Of a stretch of 64,000 bases of DNA, positions 48,174-59,691 are shown one piece after another. How positions within the stretch are numbered: the stretch's first letter is position 1; each line of letters opens with the position of its first letter. The notes under the pieces were generated by a model, which did no database searches, had not been told where the DNA came from, and saw nothing but the letters and a program-made list of their open reading frames with translations. Both the position numbers and the translations under genes were made by a program. Origin of the DNA: Coturnix japonica (taxonomy: Eukaryota; Chordata; Aves; Galliformes; Phasianidae); the NCBI RefSeq assembly GCF_001577835.2, contig NC_029543.1, forward strand, positions 682,001 through 746,000, written 5' to 3'.

Positions 48174-51100
48174 ATGGCGGACGGTCACTCAGCGGCCGGG
48201 CAGGGTGAATACGTGTCACTGAGCGGCTGCGGGACGCCTGGATCCGAGCCTGAAACGAGGCGGTTGAGTGAACTGCGGGTGATCGATCTGCGGGCAGAGC
48301 TGAAGCGGCGCAGTCTGGACAGCGCGGGGAATAAGAGCGTCCTGAGCGAGAGGCTGAGGAGGGTGAGCGGGACCGGGGGTCACGTGGTGCGGCCGGGGGG
48401 GGAAAATGGCGCCAAAGCGGCGCTGAGGTGACAGGGGGCCGCCATGATGGAACCCCGGCACAAATGGGGCTGATTGGGATGTGAGGGTTGAGGTGGATCA
48501 TAAGGTTGGGCTTGATGGTCTAGGAGGGCTGTTCCAGCCTCAGGACCACATCTGTGCTGTTCTGAACGCCTCCCCGGTGCAGCCTAAAGCTCTGCCAACT
48601 CTCAGTTCCTATCTCTGCCTTGTTCCCCCCCACAGGCCATAGAGGAGGAAGGGGGGAATCCTGACGAAATACCCGTGATCTCTGAGAACACAATCAAGAG
48701 AACTCCAAAAAGAAGCAGCAAAGGTACAGGGGAGTTTAGTGAGGATTTCTACCCCTCTTCTCATTGGGTTTTCTAAAAGTTATCATCCATTTACCAGAAT
48801 CTCGCTATTTTTTTCCCCCTCCGTTTGCTTTTCCTTCTGGAAAAGTGCTCAGTTTAATTGTGGTGCTGCTGCTGAACGTTTTGTAGTCACAGATCTGGAT
48901 AACGATAGTATTCCTTCCTTCTGTCACCTCCTAAGATCCAACCTAAACCTTCCCTGTCTCATTTTAAAACCATTCCCCCTCATCCTATCACTGTTCTCTA
49001 ATTCTACTCAGTCAGATGTAAGGGGTGCACGGTGGTGCTCAAAACCCATGTCAGTGCTGTTTTACTGGTATAGAAAGCATAACAACACTTGGTTTTGGAA
49101 AATGAGGGGGAAGTGGATAGCCAAGTAGCATAGAATTACCTGTAGTGATGAAAGTATGTAACTTAAAAGGTTAAATATATATATATTTCACATTCTAACA
49201 AACAATGCTCTTAGGACGTAGACCAGACGAAGAGGGAGCTGAAGACAACGGCCTGGAAGAAGATTCTGGAGATGGACAGGTATACAGAGCTGTGTTGGAA
49301 GTGAAGACATAACAGTGTTGTTTCTAAGCTACAGTGACTTATATATATGTTTTTCCTTTTACAGGAGGATATTGAAGCAAGTTTGGATACCTTGCAAGAT
49401 ATTGACATGATGGATATCAGTGTGTTAGATGAAGCTGAAATAGACAACGGCAATGCTGTAGATTGCGGAGAGGATTACAGTGCTGATCACATTCTTGACT
49501 CGCTGTCTGATAGTAAAGAAAACACTGATGCAGACATGAAAGAACATCCCGGTCAGCCTGCAGACTACAATGTAGGGAACCTGGAGGCATCCCCACAATA
49601 TTCAGACGTGAAGGAAGAATCAAGAGAAATACCAGTAATGATGGTATGCATCTCTTATGTGTGTGGAATCGTGTTTTTTTGTTGTTACATGTCTGTTTTG
49701 TTTTGCTTCTCAGATTCAGAAGTGAAACAGTAGCTAAGAAGTAGTTGGGGCCATTGGTGTTCTACTGCTTCTTTTCATAATTGCTTTTTATTCCTTTACG
49801 TAATAGCATTTTTGATTTTCAATGCTTTGATGTGTTTTTGTATGCATCAGAGGGATATATGTGTCGTATGTAGTCTGGGAAGCAATATGTTTTGAAGTGC
49901 GTTGCTTTATACATCCATTCTCATCTTTGTGTGACATCAGTTGCCAGTGAAAGTCATTTCCAGCCTTGGATTTCTCACCCAGCTTTCACTTATAGTACCA
50001 TTACTTGATGGATAACGAGGTGTTTGTTCTGCAATTTCTCCAGGTGGAGGCTGAAGATGTCGGAAACAGTTTTGATGCTGCTTCGTCTGAATTAATTGAA
50101 ATAAAGGTAAATCGTGACCTGTTCTTTACAAGTGAAAAGCTCTGATATGTGTCATATAATCTGGAAACCCTGAAAAGTAACATAAAATCTTGTGAGAAAT
50201 CTATTTAAAATGCAGCAGTTTCAAACCTGAGATCAGGAGAAGCTCAGCTGGGGACCAGGGTGTGCTCCGTGCTGGAGGACACCTTGGCCTATTATGGAGA
50301 ACTGATATTTCTCTTCCCCCTTCCCCACAGGAAATCGAAGAGCTGCCTTTGGAGCCAGGTACTGTTTTAAAAAAAATTAAACCAAACCAAATCCAGGGCT
50401 TTGAAACAGTTAAATTCTTCATTGAATCTTTTTTGTATCCCTGTTTCCTTTTAAATACGTTACTGTAGTGTACGTTATTATGATGGAGAATCCAGGTCGT
50501 GCAGGGTCATAGAGATTGGAAACCCAGTCATATCACCAGATCTGTGGATGAGTACTGTTTGGAAACGTGTATTTAACGTGACAAAATAGTTCTGTAGAAC
50601 TATGAAGGAGTTAAAGAGTGAGCCTTAAAGACACAAAGGTTCTGAACCTAAAACAGATCTTGTGATATCACGCTGTACCCTAGTTCTGTGAGTATGAATA
50701 CAGGAGTGCAGGGCATAGGAAGCTGTGGGACAGAGCAGAAGGTGGACAAGAATGGCTGGACTTCGAAAGGAGGAATACAGTGCTGTCACGGGAACATCCT
50801 ACAGATCATGGTTGGTTTCTGGACTGCAAACGCACCCAACTGCTGTCAAAGAAGCCCAGGTTTCATGTTGGACTGTCTGCTAAAAGAACGCCCCAGGAAG
50901 CTGGAAATTGAACTCTCAGTGCTTTGCTATGTTGAGCATCTTGGACTGTGGAAGTCAAGTAACTAGAGAAGAAACAGAGCGGAACGATTCCACAAAGAGG
51001 ATCAAGGATGAGCCAGAAGGTTTTCTGTTAAATCTGGGGGGGCATTTTTCTTCCCTGTTAACGTGTGAGGGCTGATGCAGTAGCGTGTCAGAGTGCAGTG

Positions 51101-54100
51101 AGCGTAGGACTTGTAACACTGTGTACACTAGGGTTTTCCAATCTCTGTGTAGCTTAGCCGTTCTCTTGGTGTTAGTGTGGCAGCCATGCCAGTTCCACGT
51201 TTGTGATTGCTGTATTTCCCTGGTGATTAAACCTTGTGCCATTCTATTCCTGTTAAATCCGTAGAAAATGAGAAAATACTCGACATTTTGGGGGAAACTT
51301 GTAAATCTGAGCTCCTTAACGAAGAAGCGTGTGAAGCGGAGCAGCCAGATGCACAGGAAGCAAGTAACGTGGTGCCAGGCAAGAGGCTAGCAGAGGAAGA
51401 GGACGCTCTTGCTGCCGCTCAGTCGGAGGAAGATGCTTTAGATTTGGACAGCAAGTCGGCACAAGCTATGGCAAGGAAGGAGGCAAAGCGTTTAGTTGTA
51501 GCAAAAGGGGAGACAAGTGAACAGACAATAGAGGAAGAGAAGCTGGACTCTGCCTCTGTAGGAGTAGAGAGCGTAAGCGATGAGAGTAGCAAGCGCTGCC
51601 AAGGCCTGGAAGCCTCTAGTGGGGAAACAGCGGAGAGAGGCGCAGGTGCGGAAGGCAAAGCTAGCAAAGAAGATGCCAAGAAAGCAGAAGACAAAGCTAA
51701 TTCAGAGGAATCCCCCGCTACTAAAGAGTCCTCAGCCAGTGAGGGCGGTGATCAGAAAAAGAGGTTTGTTTTTTCTCCGTTCTAGACCAGATGCTATCTT
51801 TTGTCACGGGTCGTTAAGCGATGCCAATAAGCCGTTTCCTCCAATTGGCCACCGCGCCTGCTGAAATTGTAGCCTATTGCTAAAGAATGGGTTTGATTTC
51901 TCCTTGTGCACAATTGTTGTTGTTTTTGTTTTTAAACGCAGAGGGTTTGATTTCTTTCCTTCCTCAACCTTCAAAGGTTGTTTTCTTAATTTACTCTAAT
52001 TTCTGTCATCTGCAGAACAGCATTAATTGTCTTCTTAAGTACACAAGTCCCATATTTCCAGTCACTCTTCCAAAAATTTGCAGTGGTTCCTTTTATTTCA
52101 GAAATAATTTGTACTGGTAGGTATGGAATTCTAGTGTGCAATCTAAACTTACTTTGTCTTCTGCTTGGTTGAATAACGTGTTGTTTTGCCTTTAGCCCTG
52201 TGGAGGAGGACAGAGATACAAAGCAAGCCTCCAAAGATGAGAAAGGTATGCTGTTTTCCTTCAAGGAATATGAATGTAATCTGAAAAAAGTCTGTTTTAA
52301 CACTTAATGCTTTGATGTTCTCTTCAAAGTGATTAACGTGTAAGGAGGCCCGTGTGTAGGTGAGAACTCACCAAGGCTATTCAAATGTAGAGTTCAAAAG
52401 TGAATTGTTGGAGGCTGCGGTTTATCTGCTGGTTTTAAGTGGAAATGGTTTGGATGGGGTGAAATTAACATTGTGGTGAAATAGGCTTAAGCAAGAGGAG
52501 AGAAAGTGGAGCTGTCAATGGTTTGTTTTGATGTGTGGCTGTTTCCCTTCCCTCAGGCCGTGCTGGCAGTGGTTCTGGAAGGAATCTGTGGGTCAGCGGC
52601 CTCTCATCCTCTACGAGAGCGACAGACTTGAAGAATCTCTTCAGCAAATATGGGAAGGTGCGTTGTGGGTGTGCGTCCTGGCAGACAGTTACTGTGTTTC
52701 ATGGGGTGACCTACAACTCAGCCTCTACTTTTTCTACTGACAGTGTGTACTAAGTGTTGAACTTCATCAAATCAGTCCCACAACTCTGGGCAGCCTGGTG
52801 TGCTGATTGGTGACCCTGCTAATAGCAGGGGTTGAAATGAGTTGATCACTGTGGTCCTTTTTAACCCAGGCCATTCTGTGGTCTCTTCCAAACCATCTCA
52901 GGATTCTGGGATATTTAGTGAAGTCAAGCTTAGCTGAGGCACCTGTAGAGCACTGTGGACCCAGCAGTGTTTGCACCAGGTTAGAATAGTATCCCATCCT
53001 TTACTGCCTCTGAGATGAGCTTGGTACTGCTGTGTTAAGGTGCCAGTGAAGCATTGTATGCCAGGAATGTTTCCTCTGCATTAAAACTGAGTATGCACTG
53101 CTATCGCCAGTAAACAGAGCTGCTCGCATGGTTGGTTAGGGTTAGTTTGCCCTTGTTTCTACAAACACAGAATGTCTTCTTTTCCCCTGCAGGTGGTTGG
53201 TGCCAAAGTGGTGACAAACGCTCGCAGTCCCGGCGCGCGCTGCTACGGCTTTGTGACCATGTCCACGTCTGAAGAAGCCACCAAATGTATCAATCACCTC
53301 CACAGGACAGAGCTGCACGGGAAGATGATTTCTGTGGAAAAGGTCGGCGGTAGCGCTCACGTGACAGGATGTTGGCACGAAAGGTGGAATTTTAATGCCT
53401 GTGTTTTATTGTTAAAAACGCTTCTTGCTGAAATTCTAGGCCAAAAATGAACCAGCTGGGAAAAAGCCTTCAGACAGAAAGGAAGGCGAAGCACGGAAGG
53501 AAAAAGACAGGCACCATTCTGCAGATTCCAAATCTGAGAAGTAAAGTGTTTTGTGTGTTCTTTTTTTAATGTTTATTTTCCTGTATTTAAAGCCCACTCA
53601 TTTGAAACACAGCCACTGATAAAAGGGGACAGTAATTGCAGTAAGTCATGATCTGCTGCTTGCTGCATCTGGAGTGAGAGTCATACTGGAAAAACAGCCA
53701 GAAATGCATCTTAATGGGCTCTCTGTTACAAAGCAGGGGAGCTTTAGTGTTCTGTGACAAAACACACCAGCTGTGTTGAGATAATGCCACATCAACCAGT
53801 ATTTTTTCAATCAAAATTTTGTCCTCTCATCTGGCTTTGGTTTGTTCTGCTCTACGGTGGTTGGATTAAATGGTCTTAGAATCGTTAAGGCTGCAGTGAC
53901 CACTATGACTGAACTGACAAATCTTCCTGGTTTCCTGTCTGTTTTCTGATAGACCAAATGATGAGTAAGCAGTGTTCCCATACTTTGTTTTTCACGTGGC
54001 CTTTTCCTTTTGAAAGGGGCATTTTGCTTTACTACCTCATAAAGTAACCAGATATCTGGTGAAAGAACTGCAGGTTGAACTCCTCACATCAGATGCAGAA

Positions 54101-57100
54101 GTATTTGTGACAGCTTCTCTTGTAGTGGAGCTCAGCCTGCAGCTGGGTGAGCCCCTTCTCCCTGTGCAATGCATGAACTTAATTGCAGCGGAGAGGATTT
54201 GTATTTCTAGCATTCACTCTCCAGATATTGAGAAGGGTCATCTGTAGTTTCTCACTTTGGGGCAGCCTTAGTTCAGTGTTATTTGCTGCTCTGCAGCATG
54301 TGCACACGTACAGCCTGGCACACTGTCAGTGCTTGGCAGCATGGAAGTGGTGTTTGCAATGCTTTTTTGCTTTGACTCTTTTCAGTGGTAACTCAGCACT
54401 TTTTTTCAAGCCTTCTATTAACACAGAGTTTGCCTGCAGGTCTGTTGGTGTTAAAAAGGAGGAGAAGGCTGACAAAAAAGACGATGCAAAGAAATCAGAG
54501 AAAGATTCAAAGGATGAGAAGGAAGGGAAAGAGAAAGAGGAGCAGAAGGCCTCCGATCGATCCAGGGCGAGCAAATCAGGTGTGTTCACAAGTGCACTCC
54601 TTGTAAAGTGTTGATGCAGTATGAGCAGCTGTGAAGAAGTTTGTAGTTCATCAGCTGTGGCAACAGTGTGTGTCTGCAGACATAAACACAGACTGAAGTT
54701 TGCTTTCTTGTAACCTCCATCTCTGCTAGAGAGTGCTTCACTGAGATGGCAGGATGGATTCAGTGCCCTCTCCCCCAACTTGCATGTGGTTGACAGGCTG
54801 TTTAGGTTGTGGATACGTTCTTGCACCAGTCATCTAAGCATCTTGATGGTTTAAAATCCTCACAAGATTTTTGAACATCTGGAGTATTTATTCTTGTGCC
54901 TTTCCTTTCTAGCAAGTCGAGGAACTGAGAGGACAGTGGTAATGGATAAATCTAAAGGAGAACCCGTTATTAGTGTGAAAACATCTGCTTCCAAAGAGAG
55001 GGTAAGTACGACTCTGTGGACACTTCTCTGTAAAAGCAGCTGTGAATAACCTTACCTGTCTTGTGGATGCAGGGTTTTTTGCCTGTGTGTGGGGAGCAGT
55101 TGACCTTTAGTGGTATTTTAGGAAGCATTGAGGCATTAATTGTGCCGTGAAGGTAAATGCTGGTGCCTCACCTCACAGTCAGTGCTGCTGTAGCTGAGGA
55201 AGTAGAAATGTAATCTGACAGTGGTGTTAAGATGATCCATTTCGAGTGTGGTGCCCGGTGACCTTTACAGTGCTGTATCATTTACCACCAGCACAAGGCA
55301 GGTCATATGTCTCTAATATTTATATGCACTCACACTGACTGGAAGGTCTAGCCAAAGTCTGGGTGCTTCTCCCTGACTTCTCTGTAATTCCCACGTTGTT
55401 CACCTCTGGGAGGCTGTGAGTGTTCTGAGTCGACACAAAGTGTGTGTTTTGCCGGGGAATTGTGGCTGGAAGTGCTCTGTGTTCAGCTAAACGTATTGCT
55501 TTGATTTGACTCAGAGCACAAAGAGCCAGGACCGCAAATCTGAGAGCAAAGAGAAGCAGGATATCTTATCGTTTGATAAAATCAAAGAGCAGCGCGAGCG
55601 CGAGAGGCAGCGACAGAGAGAGCGGGAGATCAGGGAGACGGAGCGGCGCCGGTGAGTGCTGGGAGCACTGCTCTGTGTGTTCAAACTGGGTTCTGTGTGG
55701 GCCCTTCCGCATTGCTAGCTCAGGTCACTATGATACTGAGCTGCTGTGAAGGCCTGTTGTACTGAAACTGGTCATCTCTCAGCCTGTGCTTCTGAGGAGG
55801 CTGTTGACTCCCAGCTCACATGTTCTGCTCAGTCAGAATTGAGCTTTCCTAATGTTTGTGTTCTGCCTGGAGGTTTTTAAAGACCTCTGAAACGCTTCCT
55901 TTATCAGAGCTCTGTGTTAGGACACTCCATGCTCTAACAAAACTTTCTCAGCCCAACTTAGAGCAGGAATTGCCTTACTGGCATAGGGTGCTTAACTTTG
56001 CTTAACTTCCTTTGGACTCCTATTAAGTGGCTCTGGTTTGGTTGAGGAGAGACTGTTTATATTTAATCATGTAGTGAGAAGAATGTAATTTGTGTTTTGA
56101 AAGGTGAACTAACAGAAGCACCCAAGATGATCAGTAAAGCCTCAACTGGAGATAATTGTGTGAAAAACAAATGTCTTGTTTCCAATTAGAGAGAGAGAAA
56201 GGCGAGAACGAGAGCAGCGCCTTCAGGCCATGCACGAGAGGGATGAAAGGCAGAGGCTGCAGAGAGAGAGGGAGAGACTTGAATTTCAAAGGCAGCGTCT
56301 GGACAGAGAGCGCTTGGAGAGGGAGAGATTGGAGAGGGAAAGGATGCACATCGAGCAGGAGAGGAGGAGAGAGCAGGAACGAATCCAGCGGGAGAGGGAA
56401 GAGCTGCGGCGTCAGCAGGAGCAGCTGCGCTACGAGCAGGAGCGGCGCTCAGCAATGAGAAGACCCTATGATGATGGCAGGTAACTAACTGCAGTGAGAT
56501 ACCAGGCTCTGGGCACTGTGCTGGAGGTTTAGATTGGAAATGAGGCGGAATTTCTTCATGGAGAGGGTGGTCGGTTTTTGGAATCACTGCCCAGGTGGAG
56601 TCCCCATCCCTGTGGGTATTGAGGACATGTGGGAATGGCACTGGGGGATGTGGCTCAGTGATGCACCCGGTGTGTTATGCTGATGGTTGAACTTCATCTT
56701 GGAGATCTTCTCCAATTTGGATGGTTCTGGGAATCTAAACTAAAGCAGGGTGCCAGCAGGAGGTGCTTTTTCTCATGTCTGCCCCTGCTGAAGTTCTGCT
56801 TTTCATGTGGTGCTGCTGCAGCTGACTCCAGCCCTGAGGTTTTAATTACAGATCAAAAAGAACTGTTAGAATAATGGGATTGAATGTGCTTTGATCTCAA
56901 GGTCTCGCTCAAGAAATAAATAAAGGAGATCTGTACAAGGTTGGTTTCCTTTCTTGCAGGCGAGATGATCCATACTGGCCAGAGGCAAAGCGAATGGCCT
57001 TGGATGACAGATACCACTCTGAGTTTGTGCGCCAGGACCGCTTCCATGACTTCGACCACAGGGATCGTGGCCGATACCAGGATCACTCCTTGGACAGGTC

Positions 57101-59158
57101 AGCACAGCACAGAGGTTCTCCTGCCCATACTCTGAAGGAAACTTGGTGTCTTTCTGCTTTACTCGTGATGTGATCAGTGCTGAAAACTAACAACTGAGCC
57201 TCGTCTTTTGCATCTGATTTCATGCATCTGTGCAGTCCTGTGTCTGCACCACTCAGTGCATAACGCAGAGCTCTGCTGTGCAGAGGACGGTCCTACAGTT
57301 CATCTCAGGGTGGATGGGTGTCTGACGTGTGAATCCATGTCCATTAATCCAAGATGTGGCCATTTCCTGTTGCTTTAACACTTTCCCCACTCCTTCACAG
57401 CATTGCTTGCACTGCACAGCGCAGACTTAGAGCCTTCCAATTGCAAAGGTCCACATGCAGCTTATGGATTGTGACTGTTGGTTTAACTGAAACTTGTTTT
57501 CCTTGCAGAAGAGAAGGTTCAAGAGGAATACCAGACCGAGACGGGCAGGTGGGTCACATCCACATCATGGCTTCATTTTACACACGTTCCAAAGCAGAAG
57601 CAGCAGTGTTACCTGTTCTTAAATGGAACTGCTGCTGGGCTTAAGGCGAGCTGGTGTTCCACCAGTGGGTCCTGAGTGCTGGGAGCTGTGCTGCTAGAAA
57701 GAGATGCTGTTGAGGGGAAGGGAAGTGTAGACAGAAAAGCTTTGCACCCACCGAGTGGGGCATGAGCTGTGAAACCAAACTGGTGCTGTTGGGGTGTGAA
57801 ATGCCTGTGAGCTCACACTGTCACTGTCCTGTTTGCCTTCCAGCATTACCCAGATGAGCGGCACGGAGGCCCCGAGCGCCACGCACGGGAATCCCGCGAG
57901 GGTTGGGGCGGTTACGGGTCTGAGCGGAGGATGACCGAAGGGAGAGGGATCCCCCCACAGACCCGGTTAGTGCTCAGTGTTTGAGGGGAGCGTCGTGTTG
58001 GTGCATTGTCCTCACAGCGGGTGAACCCTCAGAGGGCGCTGGTAGGAGCTCTGTCACGGTGCCACTCCATTCTCCTTGTGGTTCCTCTTTGAGCATGACG
58101 AATTTAAGGGTGAAGGGGGGCTCTGTAAGCAGCTTCCCTTGTACAGATGAGGCTCAGGGCTGTTAGCTGCCTGCAGGAGTAGCACTCATAGTTGGAATCA
58201 GGGGCTCAGCAGATGGAGGTAACTGGGGGGAGCTGAGCTGTGCTGGTGGCTTCTGTGCTGCTCAGTGCTCAGGCTGGATGGGTGACGTTGGGTCTGTGCA
58301 GGCAGGGGAGCGGTGGTCGGTTGGTTGGTGCACATCTAACCCGCTCTGTTGCACACTAAACACACGGGTCTGTCTGTGAGCGACGCCTCCTGCGCCGACA
58401 CATCAAAGGGGGGACGCACCTAGAAGATTTTCTTTTATTTTTTTAAGAGATGGACGTGACTGGGGAGATCATGGTCGAAAGTTAGAGGGGCATCAAGATC
58501 GATCATGGCAGGGCAGTGTGGCTGGAGGAATGATGGGACGGGATCATGAGAGATGGCAAGGTACACTTGCTGCTTCCCAGTGTGATCGTGGTCTTTCTAT
58601 CAATTACTGCTGCTGAACTTCTGGTGGTAATTAAAGCCTGCAGACCTTAACAGCATTACTGAGAAAGCAAATCAAGCTCTGGGGACCAGCTGGCTTTCCT
58701 GGTAGGACACACCAAGGCCTTTCCCCTCCCCACACCGTTGTTTTCTCTTGTTTCTTGTGCTCAGGTGGTGATCGAGGAGCGCCTGGTCAGCTGGGACCAG
58801 GCCATGCGATGCACCGCGGAGGGATGGCAGGGTAAGGAGCCGCCCCCTCGATACACCAGGTCTGAATTAAAGCAGCAACATCCCTCCAAAGGGCAGAGCT
58901 GGGCTGTGGGTTCAGCTCAAGCCTGGATTCCCCACTGGGGGGGGATGGGAAACAACCCCAAACCCAAACAGAAGCAGCTGCCCGCAGTGAGATGTGCTGC
59001 CCCCCACCAACCTGTCTGCTCTCCTTTGTAGGCGGGGAGGATTCACACAGGGCCCAAACCAGAGCCAGGTGGCGCCGAGTGCTGCAGTGCAGGGGGGGTT
59101 TGCAGGCCAGGAGCGGACACACAGAGCGACCGAGCCGCGCTTCGCCCGCCGCTACTGA
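48174..59158 (+). CDS. SAFB2: Scaffold attachment factor B2 (paralogue next to MPND)
   Basis: Same architecture and role as SAFB: SAP domain, acidic region, RRM about 422-504 ([31 protein letters not shown]), Arg/Glu coiled coil, Gly/Arg tail ending EPRFARRY. Exons: 48174-48362, 48636-48723, 49215-49279, 49365-49643, 50044-50106, 50331-50358, 51265-51763, 52196-52245, 52557-52657, 53193-53342, 53440-53540, 54440-54579, 54913-55001, 55515-55651, 56190-56480, 56960-57097, 57509-57548, 57844-57965, 58448-58560, 58765-58831, 59032-59158; 958 residues in phase. Exon-by-exon lengths match SAFB almost perfectly. Main differences are a 24-codon longer exon 4, a longer exon 11 and a 15-base longer penultimate exon. 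The upstream frame is open, but MADGHS at 48174 matches the paralogue and is taken as the start. Exon 7 (residues about 238-404) is identical to SAFB. The name follows synteny. Confidence 0.93.
48925..49010 (-). mobile_element. CR1 LINE fragment, antisense
   Basis: The reverse complement reads GATGAGGGGGAATGGTTTTA, GAGACAGGGAAGGTTTAGGT and TGGATCTTAGGAG, a short internal piece of the CR1 3' region, in SAFB2 intron 2. Confidence 0.8.
51045..51983 (+). repeat. Right arm of 939-bp perfect inverted repeat (SAFB2 exon 7)
   Basis: Perfect reverse complement of 42716-43654, containing SAFB2 exon 7 (51265-51763) plus intron on both sides. Beyond 51045, toward 50470, the two introns still align but with visible mismatches and gaps. 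Beyond 51983 similarity fades within about 40 bases. Confidence 0.95.
52785..52880 (+). mobile_element. CR1 LINE, short degraded 3' fragment
   Basis: CTGGGCAGCCTGG, then GGTGACCCTGC and TTTTAACCCAGGCCATTCTG resemble the end of the CR1 copy at 39605-39883, with more decay. In SAFB2 intron 9. Confidence 0.75.
56515..56740 (+). mobile_element. CR1-like LINE, degraded fragment
   Basis: GGAATTTCTTCATGGAGAGG, GGTGGTCGGTTTTTGGAATC, CCCAGGTGGAGTCCCCATCC and a terminal TTGGATGGTTCTGGG follow the CR1 3' pattern with many changes. In the SAFB2 intron after the coiled-coil exon. Confidence 0.75.
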
Positions 59159-59226
59159 GAGCGCTTCAATACACAGATTATAGACAAAAATATCTATTTT
59201 TAATACAAAACCACGGTGGGGTGGAT

Positions 59227-59232
59227 TTTATT
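59227..59232 (-). terminator. MPND: Polyadenylation signal, MPND
   Basis: TTTATT on the plus strand, AATAAA for MPND, about 460 bases past its stop and the first one found. It lies left of the SAFB2 signal, implying overlapping 3' ends. Confidence 0.6.
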
Positions 59233-59401
59233 AAGCAGGGTCAGCTCGGATTTGTGATGCCGGGATATAGCAGAACTGCTGCCACGTCGTAGCCAAACTA
59301 TCGCTCCATCCGTTCAGCCGACTGGGTCCCTCCTTTGTTCCCAACATGTTCTTGGTCAGCGCTGACGTTTCTGTTGGTGAAACATTCCATTTTTCCACAA
59401 C

Positions 59402-59407
59402 AATAAA
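59402..59407 (+). terminator. SAFB2: Polyadenylation signal, SAFB2
   Basis: AATAAA 244 bases after the SAFB2 stop, followed by GT-rich sequence. A weaker AATACA lies nearer the stop, around 59168. Confidence 0.7.
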
Positions 59408-59691
59408 AGCAGTTGATGGCGATCAAACAAACGGCTCCTCGTTCCCGTGCTCCGTGGGGTGACAGCGTGGAATGAATGGAGCTCTGAGGGCAGCTCTGGG
59501 CCGGATCCATCTCTGTGTGCAGGAGGTGAGACTGATTCCTCGTCCATTTCCCCCTGTTATGTTACACCAGAACGTTGTGCCCCCAGGAGCCCCCCCAGCC
59601 CTGCCCTGTGCCCCCAGCTGCTGCTCTGGCTCCTCCCATGGGCTCCCTGGGCGCAGCAGGCGATGCTGCATCCCTGCAGTGTGGCTCCCAC

